From assembly GCA_007859745.1 (NCBI GenBank), contig SMLU01000002.1, forward strand, positions 116,942-180,941: a stretch of 64,000 nt of DNA, given 5' to 3'. Position 1 is the stretch's first letter; the number at the start of each line of letters is the position of its first letter. Positions 1-9,080 of this stretch are shown here, in pieces. A model generated the notes under the pieces. It did no database searches. It saw only the letters and a program-made list of their open reading frames with translations, and had not been told where the DNA came from. The position numbers and the translations under genes are program-made. The stretch comes from Phycisphaerae bacterium RAS1. GTDB lineage: Bacteria; Planctomycetota; Phycisphaerae; UBA1845; Fen-1342.

Positions 1-744
1 CGGCTTTACGTCGCGGACATCGGCAATCGGCGGCTGTGCGAGTTCGCGCTGTCGCGCGGCGACGGGCCGCTGAAATTCGAGCCGCGCATGAGCCGCTTTG
101 TCAGGGCCATCGACCTGGCGGACGCGACGTTGATGCAGCGCGGCGAGTGCACCTGGCCTGTTGAGCCGTCGGCGATGCTGGTGACCGCGGCAGGGCTGGT
201 GTTGTTGGACGCGCGGAACGCGCGTGTGCTGACGCTGAGCCGCGAGCTTGAGCTCACGCAGGGCTGGGGCCGGCGCGGCACGGCCGTCGGCGAGCTCTGG
301 CGGCCGAGCGGCATCGCTGCGGGCCGCGACGGCGAAGCGCTGTTCATCGCCGATGGGGAGCTGGGGCGCGTCGGCGCATTTTCGACATCCGGCGAATTTC
401 TGTACGCGCTGCAAACGCCCCGCGACCGGGTTACCGGCCCAGTCCAGCCCAGCGGCGTGGCGGCCGGCGTCGATGGCTGCGTTTACGTTACTGACGCTGC
501 GACGCACCGCGTGCTGAAATTTTCGGAACGGGGTGAGTTCATAAAGCTCTGGGGGTCGCGCGGGCTGGGCGCCGGGCAGTTTTTCAAACCCGGCGGCGTG
601 GTCCAGACGGCGGAAGGCCGGGTGTACGTCGTTGATTTCGGCAATCACCGCGTGCAGTGCTTCGATGGCGAGGGGAATTTTACCGGAGTCTTCGGCGCCC
701 GGCTCTACGCGCAGGCAGCCAGACGGTCCGCAGCGCGTCCCTAA
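1..744 (+). CDS. NHL-repeat protein, 3' part (5' end outside window)
   Basis: The frame is open from the first base, so only the C-terminal ~247 residues are present. It contains recurring NHL beta-propeller blades: 'LYVADIGNRRLCEF' at the window edge, then 'LFIADGELGRVGAFS', 'VYVTDAATHRVLKFS' and 'VYVVDFGNHRVQCF', each followed by a Gly-rich 'G..G.GQF..P.GV' turn. NHL propellers bind proteins or ligands and are often secreted in planctomycetes. No substrate can be read from the sequence. An internal ATG at 88 is not the true start, because blade sequence continues upstream of it. The next gene begins about 150 bases downstream on the same strand. Confidence 0.8.
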   Translation, partial: RLYVADIGNRRLCEFALSRGDGPLKFEPRMSRFVRAIDLADATLMQRGECTWPVEPSAMLVTAAGLVLLDARNARVLTLSRELELTQGWGRRGTAVGELWRPSGIAAGRDGEALFIADGELGRVGAFSTSGEFLYALQTPRDRVTGPVQPSGVAAGVDGCVYVTDAATHRVLKFSERGEFIKLWGSRGLGAGQFFKPGGVVQTAEGRVYVVDFGNHRVQCFDGEGNFTGVFGARLYAQAARRSAARP

Positions 745-756
745 CCTCTTCTGCCG

Positions 757-785
757 CTGGCGTTTCGGACGATAGTCGGTACAAT
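757..785 (+). promoter_or_regulatory. Possible sigma-70 promoter for the esterase-like lipoprotein gene
   Basis: A TACAAT box at 780-785 lies 17 bases after a weak CTGGCG -35-like hexamer at 757-762. It sits in the gap after the NHL gene, about 115 bases before the preferred start of the next gene. The -35 match is only 3 of 6, so this is a weak call. Confidence 0.3.
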
Positions 786-898
786 CTAATAGAACGCGGT
801 TGAGAAGTGCGCCCGGGAACCGCCGGCCGGGGGGGGCCGGTCGGCGCGGCCGATGGTTCTTGCGGGAGCCCGGGTCGCTCGGAGTTCGCTTTCGAGGT

Positions 899-2296
899 GT
901 GCGTTTGCCCAGACCCACTCCGATCAGCCTGAGTTCGATTCCATTTGGCAATTTCCGATTCTCCGTGCTCGCGCTCGGGGCACTCTGCACCTTGCTGGCT
1001 TCAGCCGGGTGCGCGGTGCCGCAGCCGCGAGGCGAAGGACGGCTCACGCGCGAGGTGGAACCGTCCACCGGGCGCGGCTACTGGCGCTACCTGCCGAAGG
1101 ACTACGTCGCCGCCGACGAGTCGGTGCGGCGGTCGCGGCGCTGGCCTACGGTCGTCACATTTCACGGGATGAAGCCGTTTGATAGCGCCAAACCGCAGGC
1201 GCTGGAATGGGAACAGGAAGCCGATCGCTACGGCTTCGTGGTGGTGGCGCCCGAGCTGGACGCGCCCGACGTATTTCGTGAGTTTCCCCTCCGCAGCGCG
1301 TCCGCGGCGTTCAAGTCCGACGAGACCGCCACGCTGGCCGTGCTGAATCACCTGTTCTCAACCACCGGCGCCGATCCGAGCAACGTGCTGGCGACAAGCT
1401 GGTCTTCCGGCGGATACAGCGCGCACTACATGCTCAACATGCACCCGGACCGGTTCACGTGTCTGGCCGTGCGGCAGTCAAACTGCGCCGTGACGCTCCT
1501 GGATGAGAAGCAGGTCGCCCGTTCCCGCTATCACCCCATCCTGATCGTCTTCACCGAAAACGACTTCCGCATCTGCCGCGAGGAATCGCTGGAGGCGATC
1601 CGCTGGTACGAGGGACACGGCTACAGGAACAACGCCTGGGTCAAGATCAAGGACCTCGGCCACGAGCGTACGCCGGACATGGCGGCGTTCTTCTTCTCAC
1701 TGGCCGCGGGTGTGAAGCCCAGCCGTCCGCCGGAGGTTTTGGCGCGGCGGCAGGCGATCGACGGCAATCCGAACGGCTTGGCGGTGTTGGCGGGCAAGGT
1801 GGACGCGCTGGTTCGAGAGCCGGCCCTGGCGGATGCGTCGTCCGGGCAGACGGGGCGCCTGCCGACGCCGGCGCGCCCGACCAACATGCTGACGCGCGGC
1901 GGGCCGGCGGCCGAGCCGGTGCGGCCGGTGGCGAGCGCGCCGCCGAGCGCGGCGTCTGTTCCGCCGACAGCGGCGCGGCAGACCGGCTTGCCGGCGCGGA
2001 CGCCGCCGAAGCTCTCGCCGCTGAGCATCCGCGTGTCATCGGCGATCGGGGTGGAGCCGTTGCACGTAGGCTTCTGGGCCGAGTGCCCGAGCGACTGGCA
2101 GCGGTCGGCGGAGTTCCAGTGGATGATCGACGGGCAGCCGATCGCCAGCGGCGTGAACGGGCAAAGCACGTTCCGGGCGGCGGGGGATCACACGCTGGGG
2201 CTGCGCGTGCTGACCGCGGAGGGCGAGGAGCACCGCGCCTATCGCCAGATTCGGGTGATTGAAGCGGCCGGGGCGTCGCGGGCCGGGGGCGAATAG
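899..2296 (+). CDS. Lipoprotein with PHB-depolymerase/esterase-like alpha/beta-hydrolase domain and C-terminal PKD-like domain
   Basis: A basic/hydrophobic N-terminus ends in the lipobox-like 'LLASAGC', so a membrane-anchored lipoprotein is likely. The middle has alpha/beta-hydrolase features: 'VVTFHGM' (oxyanion strand), nucleophile elbow 'SWSSGG' with Ser, an acidic 'FTENDFR' and 'LGHERTPDM' with a candidate His. This resembles secreted poly(3-hydroxybutyrate) depolymerase/feruloyl-esterase-type enzymes; the substrate is unknown. A Pro/Ala-rich linker leads to a ~85-residue Ig/PKD-like tail ('FQWMIDGQPIASG'). GTG at 899 or TTG at 905 is preferred, since a 'gagg' lies at 894-897. The frame is open from a TTG at 800, but that would add an Arg/Gly-rich stretch before the signal peptide. 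Confidence 0.65.
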   Translation: MRLPRPTPISLSSIPFGNFRFSVLALGALCTLLASAGCAVPQPRGEGRLTREVEPSTGRGYWRYLPKDYVAADESVRRSRRWPTVVTFHGMKPFDSAKPQALEWEQEADRYGFVVVAPELDAPDVFREFPLRSASAAFKSDETATLAVLNHLFSTTGADPSNVLATSWSSGGYSAHYMLNMHPDRFTCLAVRQSNCAVTLLDEKQVARSRYHPILIVFTENDFRICREESLEAIRWYEGHGYRNNAWVKIKDLGHERTPDMAAFFFSLAAGVKPSRPPEVLARRQAIDGNPNGLAVLAGKVDALVREPALADASSGQTGRLPTPARPTNMLTRGGPAAEPVRPVASAPPSAASVPPTAARQTGLPARTPPKLSPLSIRVSSAIGVEPLHVGFWAECPSDWQRSAEFQWMIDGQPIASGVNGQSTFRAAGDHTLGLRVLTAEGEEHRAYRQIRVIEAAGASRAGGE

Positions 2297-2312
2297 GTCG
2301 CGGAGAGCCGCA

Positions 2313-2828
2313 GTGCCGGAGAGCCAGAAGAACCTCTGGGCGCCGTGGCGGATGCAGTATCTGGAGAACATCGACGCGCCGGCAGGGGGGTGTTTTCTTT
2401 GCCGCTACCGGGATGATCGGGCCGGCGATGAAGCGAACCACGTCGTGTGGCGCAGCGAGTCGCTGCTGCTGGTGCTGAATCGTTTTCCGTATAACAACGG
2501 CCACCTGCTGGTGGCGCCGACGCTGCACCAGGGGAAGCTCGAAGATCTGCCCGAAGGTGTTCTCACGCGGCTCATGCTGGCGGTGCGCGATGCACAGCGC
2601 GTGTTGGCGGCGGCGCTGAATGCGCAGGGGTTCAACATCGGCCTGAACCTGGGGCATTGCGCCGGGGCGGGCTTGCCGGACCATCTGCACTTTCACATTG
2701 TGCCGCGCTGGGGCGGGGATACGAATTTCATGCCGGTGTTGTCGGATGTGAAGGTAATTCCGGAGGCGCTGACGGCGGTGCAGCGGCGGTTTGTGGAGAC
2801 GGCGGCCAGGCTCGGGCTCTTCCCGTAG
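2313..2828 (+). CDS. HIT family nucleotide hydrolase/phosphorylase (Ap4A phosphorylase-like)
   Basis: 171 residues. It starts 'MPESQKNLWAPWRMQYLE', the conserved N-terminus of the actinobacterial/planctomycete HIT group related to Ap4A phosphorylase. A 'CFLC' pair (probable zinc site) follows, then 'LNRFPYNNGHLLVAP' and the signature H-x-H-x-H in 'LPDHLHFHIVPRW'. HIT enzymes cleave nucleoside polyphosphates or adenylates with the central His as nucleophile. GTG at 2313 is chosen because 'ggag' at 2302-2305 is well spaced and the upstream frame is just the tail of the lipoprotein gene. The gap to that gene is 16 bases, so the two are probably co-transcribed. The exact substrate cannot be told. 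Confidence 0.85.
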   Translation: MPESQKNLWAPWRMQYLENIDAPAGGCFLCRYRDDRAGDEANHVVWRSESLLLVLNRFPYNNGHLLVAPTLHQGKLEDLPEGVLTRLMLAVRDAQRVLAAALNAQGFNIGLNLGHCAGAGLPDHLHFHIVPRWGGDTNFMPVLSDVKVIPEALTAVQRRFVETAARLGLFP

Positions 2829-2887
2829 AAGGCGCCGCGGCGCGAGCCGTGGGCCTATCTGTCCGAACCCGTCGTCGGCCTGTCTGT

Positions 2888-2984
2888 CCGAACCCGCCGC
2901 GCCAAGCGGCGGGGTGACGTCCCAGGCCTGTGGGGCGCGGGTTGCTGGCGGTAGTCACCCCGCCGCTTGGCGCGGCGGGTTCGG
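2888..2984. repeat. Inverted pair of 31-bp REP-like repeats, copy 1
   Basis: Arms at 2888-2918 and 2954-2984 are perfect reverse complements, separated by a 35-bp spacer. Each arm is itself a hairpin (CCGCCGC, loop GCCAA, GCGGCGG). A decayed half-copy precedes it at ~2862. It lies between the convergent HIT and dienelactone hydrolase genes and could stop transcription from both sides (inference). Confidence 0.85.
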
Positions 2985-3074
2985 AAAAACGGCGTGGCCG
3001 ACGAATTGCGGGGCTGCTCGTCGCGGACCGGTCGCGCTGACAGTCGCTAAGCCGTATTCTCCCCCGGCGTGTTT

Positions 3075-3851
3075 TCACTTCTCCCCGAAAATCTCGCGAA
3101 AGAACTGCCTCATATCCTCCCACGACCTTCTGTCGGCTTTCTCGTCGTACTTCGCGCCGTCGATGTTCGCTGCGTTGACGCCCGGGTTTGAGAATGCGTG
3201 CACCGCGCCGCCATAGTAGACCATCTGCCAATCCGCCTTGGCGGCCTGCATGCCCCTCTGAAACGCCGCGATCGCGTCAGCCGAGATGAACGGGTCATCG
3301 GCCCCGTGCAGCACGAGGATGCGGGCTTTGATGTTCTTCATATCCTCCGGCTTGGGCGCCGTCAGGCCGCCGTGGAAGCTGACCACGCCGGCGATGTCCG
3401 CGCCGCTGTAGGCCAGCTCCAGCACGGTTGATCCGCCGAAGCAGTATCCGCTGGCGGCGATACGTTTGGCGTCGACGTGCTCGTCGGCGGCCAGCACGGC
3501 CAGCCCCGCGCGGGCTCGCTCGCGCATCAGCGGGCTGCCGTGGAACTGGCCGGAGAGTTTCTGGGCCTCTTCGCGCGTGGTGGCGACGACGCCCTTGCCA
3601 TACATGTCGAGCGCGAAGGCGACGTAGCCCATTTCAGCCAACTGCTGGGCGCGGCGCTTGGCGTAATCGTTAAGGCCCCACCACTCGTGCACGATCAGCA
3701 CGCCCGGGCGCTTGCCGGGCTGCGCATCGTCAAAGGCGAGGAAGCCTTCAAGGGCGACGTCGCCGTGCTTGTATTCCACCGGACGGGTCACGACTTTGGC
3801 CTCCGCGAGGGGGATCAGTGCGGCGAGGATGGCGAGCAGCGAGGCGCGCAT
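3075..3851 (-). CDS. Dienelactone hydrolase family protein, secreted
   Basis: 258 residues with a short signal peptide ending 'LIPLAEA'. The Cys-His-Asp triad of the DLH family is visible: nucleophile 'GYCFGG', 'LHGADDPF' with Asp, and 'GGAVHAFSNP' with His. The family motif 'VLIVHEWWGLNDYAKRRA' is also present. Family members hydrolyse dienelactones or other esters; an exported copy probably acts on periplasmic esters, but its substrate is unknown. The start is supported by an 'aaagga' box about 10 bases upstream on the minus strand. It is a single gene, convergent with the HIT gene and divergent from the glycosyltransferase. Confidence 0.85.
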   Translation of the reverse strand: MRASLLAILAALIPLAEAKVVTRPVEYKHGDVALEGFLAFDDAQPGKRPGVLIVHEWWGLNDYAKRRAQQLAEMGYVAFALDMYGKGVVATTREEAQKLSGQFHGSPLMRERARAGLAVLAADEHVDAKRIAASGYCFGGSTVLELAYSGADIAGVVSFHGGLTAPKPEDMKNIKARILVLHGADDPFISADAIAAFQRGMQAAKADWQMVYYGGAVHAFSNPGVNAANIDGAKYDEKADRRSWEDMRQFFREIFGEK

Positions 3852-4249
3852 GTTGGAAGTTCCTTTCTCTACGCTCGAGCGCGGGTGACACCGCGGCGCG
3901 AGCGAGCCGACGCCAAGGCAGCGGGATTATGGCGCGACCGCGCGCGGGAGTCACGCCGGTGGTCCGCGCCGCGCGCGCACGCGGTGCATGCGGTTTCAGG
4001 GGGCGATCCGTCCGAACCCGCCGCGCCAAGCGGCGGGTTGACGATCGTTAGCGATCGGCGCCGCACAGGCCGCGGACGTCACCCCGCCGCTTGGCGCGGC
4101 GGGTTCGGGAAAACGCCGCCAATCGCAACCTCTATCGGGATGCGTCCGAGCCACTTCCGCGGTTCGTGCGGGCCTTGACACGCCGGCGTGCCGGTCCGAA
4201 TACTACCCGTGGATCTTGAGGCACCACTTCGGAGCGCCCCGCGCATCCC
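3852..4249. other. Intergenic gap between divergent genes, holding REP-like copy 2
   Basis: No coding signal was found. Apart from the inverted repeat at 4012-4108 and a high-GC stretch at 3880-4000, I see no promoter with both boxes. Both flanking genes must be started from here. Confidence 0.5.
4012..4108. repeat. Inverted pair of 31-bp REP-like repeats, copy 2
   Basis: Arms at 4012-4042 and 4078-4108 match with one mismatch. The spacer is again 35 bp, with a sequence unrelated to that of copy 1. Confidence 0.85.
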
Positions 4250-5080
4250 ATGGAACCCGTCGCTGCGTCGGAGAGTTCGACCGGCCCCGGCGGCGCTGGG
4301 CGCCGCGCGCCGGCGCCGCCCGATGATGCGCAGCGCCCGCTGCTTTCGCTGCTCATACCGGCCTATAACGAACGTCTGACCGTGCTGGGGGTGATCGAGC
4401 GCGTCCGCGCCGTGCCCTTCCCCTGCGCGTTTGAAATCATCGTGGTGGACGACGGCTCCACCGACGGCACGACGGACATTCTGCGCGCGAAGGAGAATGG
4501 CGGACAGCCGTTTCCGCCGGCGGGCGTGCGGGTCTTCTTTCACGAGCGCAACCGCGGCAAGGGTGCTGCCGTTCAGACCGCTCTTGAGCATGTACGCGGC
4601 GAAATCGTCGTCATTCAGGACGCCGATGAAGAGCTCGACCCGACCGACATCCTGCCGCTCCTGGCCGAAGTCCGCTCGGGCCGGCCGGTGTGTTACGGCT
4701 CGCGTTTCATGCGCGACACGGCCCGCTTCCGCTTCAAGCTGATCTACTGGGCCAACCGCACGCTGACGCTGATGAGCAACCTTCTCGCCGGCCAGACGCT
4801 GACCGACATGAACACGTGCTACAAGATGATGCGCACCGACATCGCCCGCCGGCTGGCGCTTGAGAGCCGCGGCTTTACGATTGAGCCGGAGATCACGGTC
4901 AAGCTGGCGCGGCTGGGGCTGCCGATCGTCGAAGTCCCGATCCGCTACAAGCCGCGCGACCGCGCCGCCGGTAAGAAGATCCGCTCGCGCGATTTCGTAC
5001 GGTACATCGTGGCGATGCTGCGATTTCGCTTCAGCCGGTCGTTTCGCGGAAATGCCAAGAGCGGCGGGAAGCGCGGATGA
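4250..5080 (+). CDS. Family 2 glycosyltransferase (dolichol-phosphate mannosyltransferase-like)
   Basis: 276 residues with a complete GT-A fold pattern: 'LLSLLIPAYNERLTV' at the start of the domain, 'EIIVVDDGSTDGT' (nucleotide-binding Asp pair), 'NRGKGAAVQTAL', and 'VIQDADEELDP' as the metal-binding DxD region. 'TDMNTCYKMMRTDIARRL' and 'FTIEPEITVKLARLG' are typical of polyprenyl-phosphate sugar transferases of the DPM1/GtrB type. The first ~30 residues are Pro/Ala-rich and could be omitted if a later start is used. Its stop codon overlaps the ATG of the next gene by four bases, so the two products are probably translated together and act in glycan or lipid-sugar assembly at the membrane (inference). 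Confidence 0.85.
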   Translation: MEPVAASESSTGPGGAGRRAPAPPDDAQRPLLSLLIPAYNERLTVLGVIERVRAVPFPCAFEIIVVDDGSTDGTTDILRAKENGGQPFPPAGVRVFFHERNRGKGAAVQTALEHVRGEIVVIQDADEELDPTDILPLLAEVRSGRPVCYGSRFMRDTARFRFKLIYWANRTLTLMSNLLAGQTLTDMNTCYKMMRTDIARRLALESRGFTIEPEITVKLARLGLPIVEVPIRYKPRDRAAGKKIRSRDFVRYIVAMLRFRFSRSFRGNAKSGGKRG

Positions 5081-7410
5081 CGCGGCCGACGGGCGAGATT
5101 GCGGCGCCGCGACGTGGCTGGGCGCCGGCGGTCAGCCTTGCGGCCGCTCTGCTGCTTCTTCTGAGCCTCTCCTTGCAGCAGGTCTGGAACGTCGATTACG
5201 GCGTGCTGCTGCGCATTGGGCAATTCGTCTGGCAGAACCGCGCCGTGCCGGCGCACGACGTCATTTCCTACACGGTGACGGATCACCAGTGGATTGAGCT
5301 GCGCTGGCTGTTCTGTCTGCTGGTTTATGGCGCCTGGAATCTCGGCGGCGCGGCGCTGACCGTCGTTGCTGCGGCCGTCATGTTGATCACGACGTATGCG
5401 CTTCTGCTCTGGCCGTCGCGACGAGCGCTCGTCGCCTGGCCCGCGGTGGTCGCTTTGGGGATCGCGATTCTCGGGGCCGCAGGGCGATATGTCGTGCGCC
5501 CGGAGCTGGCGACGTACCTGCTCACGGCGGTGTTCCTGTTCGTTCTGGATCAGCCGCGCCTGCGACGGGGCCGCTGGCTCTGGTTGCTGCCGCTGTTGCA
5601 GGTCGTTTGGGTCAACTCCCATACCGTGTTCATCTTCGGCCCGCTGATCGCCTGGACGTACGCCGGCGCGGCGTTTCTGAAAACGGTGCTGCCGCTGCCG
5701 CGCCGTGCTCACGAGGCCGTGTCGCGCAGCTTTGGCGAGGCTCTGCGGCTGGCCGCGGCCGCGCTGGCCGTCACGGCGGCCTGCTGGGTGAATCCGTACG
5801 GTCAGCGCGGGGCGCTGCTGCCGATTCTGCTGGCGCGCGAAATCGGCGCGGGCAGCTTTCTGGGCCGCTGGATCGATGAATTCCGAAGTCCGTTTTCCGG
5901 CGGCGTCTGGTCGTGGGATCTGCGCGCCGCCGCGTTGCTGGCCGTGCTCAATCTAGCTGGGTTCCTCGCCAACTACCGGCGGTTGAGCGTGGCGCGGCTG
6001 GCGCTGTGCGCCGGATTGACCTATCTCGGCGGGCTGGCGGTGCGAAACGTCGCACTTTTCGTGCTGGTCAGCATCTGGGCGCTGCTTCGCAACGTCGCTG
6101 AAATGCTGGAGGCGCGCTCGTCCGCCGGTCGCGGCGCGCCGATGCCGTTGCCGGCGGCGCCGTGTCGTCCGAACGCGCTTGGGCATGTCGCCGTGGGGCT
6201 GCTGCTGACCGCCGGTGCGTGGTACGTTGCGACCGACCGCTACGCCATCGGCCTTGGTTCGCCGCGGCGATTCGGGCTGGGAATGGATGAGCGAAATTAC
6301 GCCAAAGCGGCGGTTGACTTTCTGATAGCCGAAAAGGCTGAAGGTCCGGTTTTCCACTCCATGCCCGATGGCTCGTACATGGCCTGGGCCGGCGCCGGGC
6401 GCTACCCGGTACACGTGGACGGACGGCTGGAGGTGTATGGCGAAGCGTTTCTGCGGAACTGGATTCGCGGTTCGAACCAGGAGTGGGAGCCGTATTTCGC
6501 CAAGTGGGGAATCAACGTCGCGATGCTGCAGCGCGAGCATTTCGGCACGCTGATCGAGGGGCTGCGGCGCTCGCCGCAGTGGGTACTGGTATACGTCGAT
6601 CACCGCGAGTTGATTCTTGTGCGCGACATCCCGCAGCACACGGACCTGATTCGCCGCTGTCGCATCGACCCGTCGCAGCCCTGGCAGCCGCGTGCACCCG
6701 AGCCGGACGCGCCGCCGGCCGGTTGGCGGCGGGCGATCGGCGCGATCGAGCGCCCGTGGTACGCATTGGGACTGGCGGAAACATGGCTGCTTCTGGGTTC
6801 GCCGGAGAACGCGGCGGCGGCGGTGCAGCGCGGATTGGAGCGATTTCCGCGGGATAGAGAGCTGGGGTTGCTGCTGGCCGGGTTGGACTACGGATTGGAG
6901 CGCGGAGCGGACGCAGCGCGGCTCATGGCCGATCTGGGACCGACGCCGGTTGAGGCGGCGGGCGCGCGACACCTGGCGGCGCGCGTGCTGGCGGGCCGCG
7001 GAAACGCCGACGCGGCGATCGCGGCGCTCGAGGAGTCTGTGCGGCTGGCGCCGGACGCCGGCGCCTACGGCGCGCTAGCGCGGCTGCTTGCCGGCGCCGG
7101 GCGCGTGATCCGGGCGCGCGAGTGCTACGAGCAGGCGACGCGCCTGTCGCCACGCCAGGTCGAACACTGGGTCGGGCTCGGCATGTGCTGCGAGCAGGCG
7201 GCCGACCCGGACGGAGCCGTGCGGGCTTACACCGAGGCGCTTCGAATCGACGGCTCGCGCGCGGAGATTCACAATCAGCTCGGCATTCTCTACGCGAAGC
7301 GCGGCGACGCGGCGGCCGCGCGGCGATGTTTCGAGCGGGCGCTGGCGGTCAAGCCGGACTATGCATCGGCGCGGGCGAATCTGCAGCGCGTGTCGCAGAT
7401 GAACCCGTAG
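5077..7410 (+). CDS. Polytopic membrane protein with C-terminal TPR domain
   Basis: 777 residues. The first ~370 hold many hydrophobic spans ('SLAAALLLLLSLSLQQVW', 'LTVVAAAVMLITTYALLLW', 'VALFVLVSIWALLR') with acidic and aromatic loops, the layout of GT-C-type or O-antigen-ligase-like membrane proteins. No certain catalytic motif is seen. A soluble region follows ('FHSMPDGSYMAWAGAGRYPV', 'VDGRLEVYGEAF'), common in planctomycete proteins of this kind. The last ~230 residues are TPR-like repeats ('AEIHNQLGILYAKRGDAAAA'). It overlaps the GT2 gene by four bases. A glycan-transfer or assembly role is inferred from that coupling. Confidence 0.7.
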   Translation: MTRPTGEIAAPRRGWAPAVSLAAALLLLLSLSLQQVWNVDYGVLLRIGQFVWQNRAVPAHDVISYTVTDHQWIELRWLFCLLVYGAWNLGGAALTVVAAAVMLITTYALLLWPSRRALVAWPAVVALGIAILGAAGRYVVRPELATYLLTAVFLFVLDQPRLRRGRWLWLLPLLQVVWVNSHTVFIFGPLIAWTYAGAAFLKTVLPLPRRAHEAVSRSFGEALRLAAAALAVTAACWVNPYGQRGALLPILLAREIGAGSFLGRWIDEFRSPFSGGVWSWDLRAAALLAVLNLAGFLANYRRLSVARLALCAGLTYLGGLAVRNVALFVLVSIWALLRNVAEMLEARSSAGRGAPMPLPAAPCRPNALGHVAVGLLLTAGAWYVATDRYAIGLGSPRRFGLGMDERNYAKAAVDFLIAEKAEGPVFHSMPDGSYMAWAGAGRYPVHVDGRLEVYGEAFLRNWIRGSNQEWEPYFAKWGINVAMLQREHFGTLIEGLRRSPQWVLVYVDHRELILVRDIPQHTDLIRRCRIDPSQPWQPRAPEPDAPPAGWRRAIGAIERPWYALGLAETWLLLGSPENAAAAVQRGLERFPRDRELGLLLAGLDYGLERGADAARLMADLGPTPVEAAGARHLAARVLAGRGNADAAIAALEESVRLAPDAGAYGALARLLAGAGRVIRARECYEQATRLSPRQVEHWVGLGMCCEQAADPDGAVRAYTEALRIDGSRAEIHNQLGILYAKRGDAAAARRCFERALAVKPDYASARANLQRVSQMNP

Positions 7411-7432
7411 CAGCCCATTGAAAAAGCGGACG

Positions 7433-7508
7433 GTAGCGTCGGCCCTCTGCGGCCGACGGAGTTTTCGCGGGGTTTCGCGCATCGTCGGTCACAGAGGGCC
7501 GACGCTAC
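7433..7508. repeat. Long inverted repeat between convergent genes, possible bidirectional terminator
   Basis: Arms GTAGCGTCGGCCCTCTG (7433-7449) and its exact complement (7492-7508) flank a 42-base loop. They lie between the stops of two convergent genes. There is no T-tract, so any termination role is inferred from position. A related 'gtagcgtcgg' segment occurs at ~54,830. Confidence 0.7.
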
Positions 7509-7514
7509 GGGCGA

Positions 7515-8624
7515 TCAGGAGAGCTTCGATTCGACCCAGTCGCAGACCGGCTCGAGTCCCTCGGCTCGCAGCGAATTGACTGTCCAAACCGGCCGGCCGT
7601 CCTCGAGATTTTCGCGAAGCTGCTTCACGGTGGTGTCGACGCCGGGCAGGTCGGATTTATTGACGACGAAGCCGGTCGCGATTTCAACCACGCCGGCCTT
7701 GGCGAACTGCACGCTGTCCCCCGCCCCCGGCATGAGCACCAGCAGCACGTCATCGGCCAGTGAGCGAATCTGGGTGTCGTTCTGGCCCGCGCCGACCGTT
7801 TCGATCAGCACGACCTCGAAGCCGACGCTCGCCAGGAGCTGGGCCACGTCGCCGGCGTGCGGGGCGAGGCCGCCGGCGTGGCCTTCCGACGAGAGGCTGC
7901 GGACGAAGAGGCCGGGGTCGCTCTCGCTGCTCATCATCCGCAGACGATCGCCCAGCACCGAGCCGCCGGTGAGTGGACTGGTGGGGTCGACGGCGACGAC
8001 GGCGACCTTGCGGCCGCGCTCGCGAAGCTGCCGAGCGAGTTTGCCGATGAACGTACTCTTGCCGACGCCCGGCGCGCCCGTGACGCCGATGCGCGCTGCA
8101 TTACGGGCCGCGCTGCCGGCCGCGGCAAGATGAGCGCCTCGGCCATCGACAATCCACGTGATCGCCCGCGCCAAACCGACCGGTGTGAGAAGATCGCGCG
8201 GCGGCCCGGCGGCGACGCGGCGCGCACGGTGCCGCTCGGAAAGCTGCCGCAGCGTGCCGATGACGGTTTCCATGGGGGTGCCGGGGTTGAAAACGCCGTC
8301 GATGCCGCGCTCGCGCAGGGCCTTTCCGTCGTCTTCGGGAATGATACCGCCGACGATCAGGGGGGTTTCACCGATGCCGGCGTCGCGCATCAGCCGCTGG
8401 AGCTCGGGCATGATGGTCATGTGGGCGGCGGAGAGCAGGCTGACGCCGACCACGTCCACGTCTTCCTGAAGGGCGGCGATGACCGTGCTGGCGGGGGTCT
8501 GCCAGAGGCCGGTGTAAATAACCTCCATCCCGGCATCGCGGAGGTTTCGCACGATGAGTTTGGCGCCGCGGTCGTGTCCGTCGAGGCCGATTTTCGAGAT
8601 GAGGATGCGTTCTGGACGGGCCAT
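7515..8624 (-). CDS. Cobalamin-binding domain fused to MeaB/ArgK-type G-protein chaperone
   Basis: 369 residues. Residues 5-130 are a B12-binding domain of the methylmalonyl-CoA mutase type: 'KIGLDGHDRG' gives D15-x-H17-x-x-G20, the lower-ligand motif, followed by 'GVSLLSAAH' and 'VGGIIPEDD'. Residues ~140-369 are a MeaB-like GTPase with Walker A 'GAPGVGKST' (183-191), 'DPTSPLTGG', 'ETVGAGQND' and 'NKSD'. MeaB proteins load and protect adenosylcobalamin in acyl-CoA mutases. The order matches the N-terminal two thirds of IcmF, but the mutase domain is absent. ATG 8624 is chosen because 'ggag' precedes it at good spacing and homology begins there; the frame is open back to 8762 through repeat sequence. 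Confidence 0.85.
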   Translation of the reverse strand: MARPERILISKIGLDGHDRGAKLIVRNLRDAGMEVIYTGLWQTPASTVIAALQEDVDVVGVSLLSAAHMTIMPELQRLMRDAGIGETPLIVGGIIPEDDGKALRERGIDGVFNPGTPMETVIGTLRQLSERHRARRVAAGPPRDLLTPVGLARAITWIVDGRGAHLAAAGSAARNAARIGVTGAPGVGKSTFIGKLARQLRERGRKVAVVAVDPTSPLTGGSVLGDRLRMMSSESDPGLFVRSLSSEGHAGGLAPHAGDVAQLLASVGFEVVLIETVGAGQNDTQIRSLADDVLLVLMPGAGDSVQFAKAGVVEIATGFVVNKSDLPGVDTTVKQLRENLEDGRPVWTVNSLRAEGLEPVCDWVESKLS

Positions 8625-9080
8625 TCGTACTCCGTCGGCAAAGGCCCTACTGTAGCGATCGGGGCATGATTGACAAGCTTCCGGCAGGGTGGGAGTGCGG
8701 GCGGGTGTGACCGTGGATTTTGGCAGGCTGGGCGGGAGTTCTGTCCGGACGCGCCGCGCCAAGCGGGAGGTTGACCATCGTAGCTGAGTGGCGTCTCGTC
8801 GGCCGGGACGTCAACCCGCCGCTTGGCGCGGCGGGTTCGGAAAAACGGCCCTGCCGAAGTGCAAAGGCCCCGCGAGAACCGCCGTTGGCCGCGGAGCGAC
8901 GACGCTACATGTTCACCCGGACAATTTATCGGGCTGGATCGCGGCGTGCGGCGCGGAAACGGGCTTACTGGGAACTCAGGAGCTGACCTTGCCGATGATT
9001 ATGTATCGCGAACCGTCGGCAGCGTGGCGGTCTGACCGCACGAGCGCCCGCGGTCGGCGAAATCCCGACGCGAGAATGCG
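8625..9080. other. Intergenic gap with REP-like copy 3
   Basis: It holds the inverted repeat at 8745-8840. The remaining ~240 bases before the GGDEF gene show no clear coding frame and no convincing promoter pair. Confidence 0.5.
8745..8840. repeat. Inverted pair of 31-bp REP-like repeats, copy 3
   Basis: Arms at 8745-8775 (several substitutions) and 8810-8840 (consensus) are separated by a 34-bp spacer. It lies between the divergent MeaB-fusion and GGDEF genes. Confidence 0.8.
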
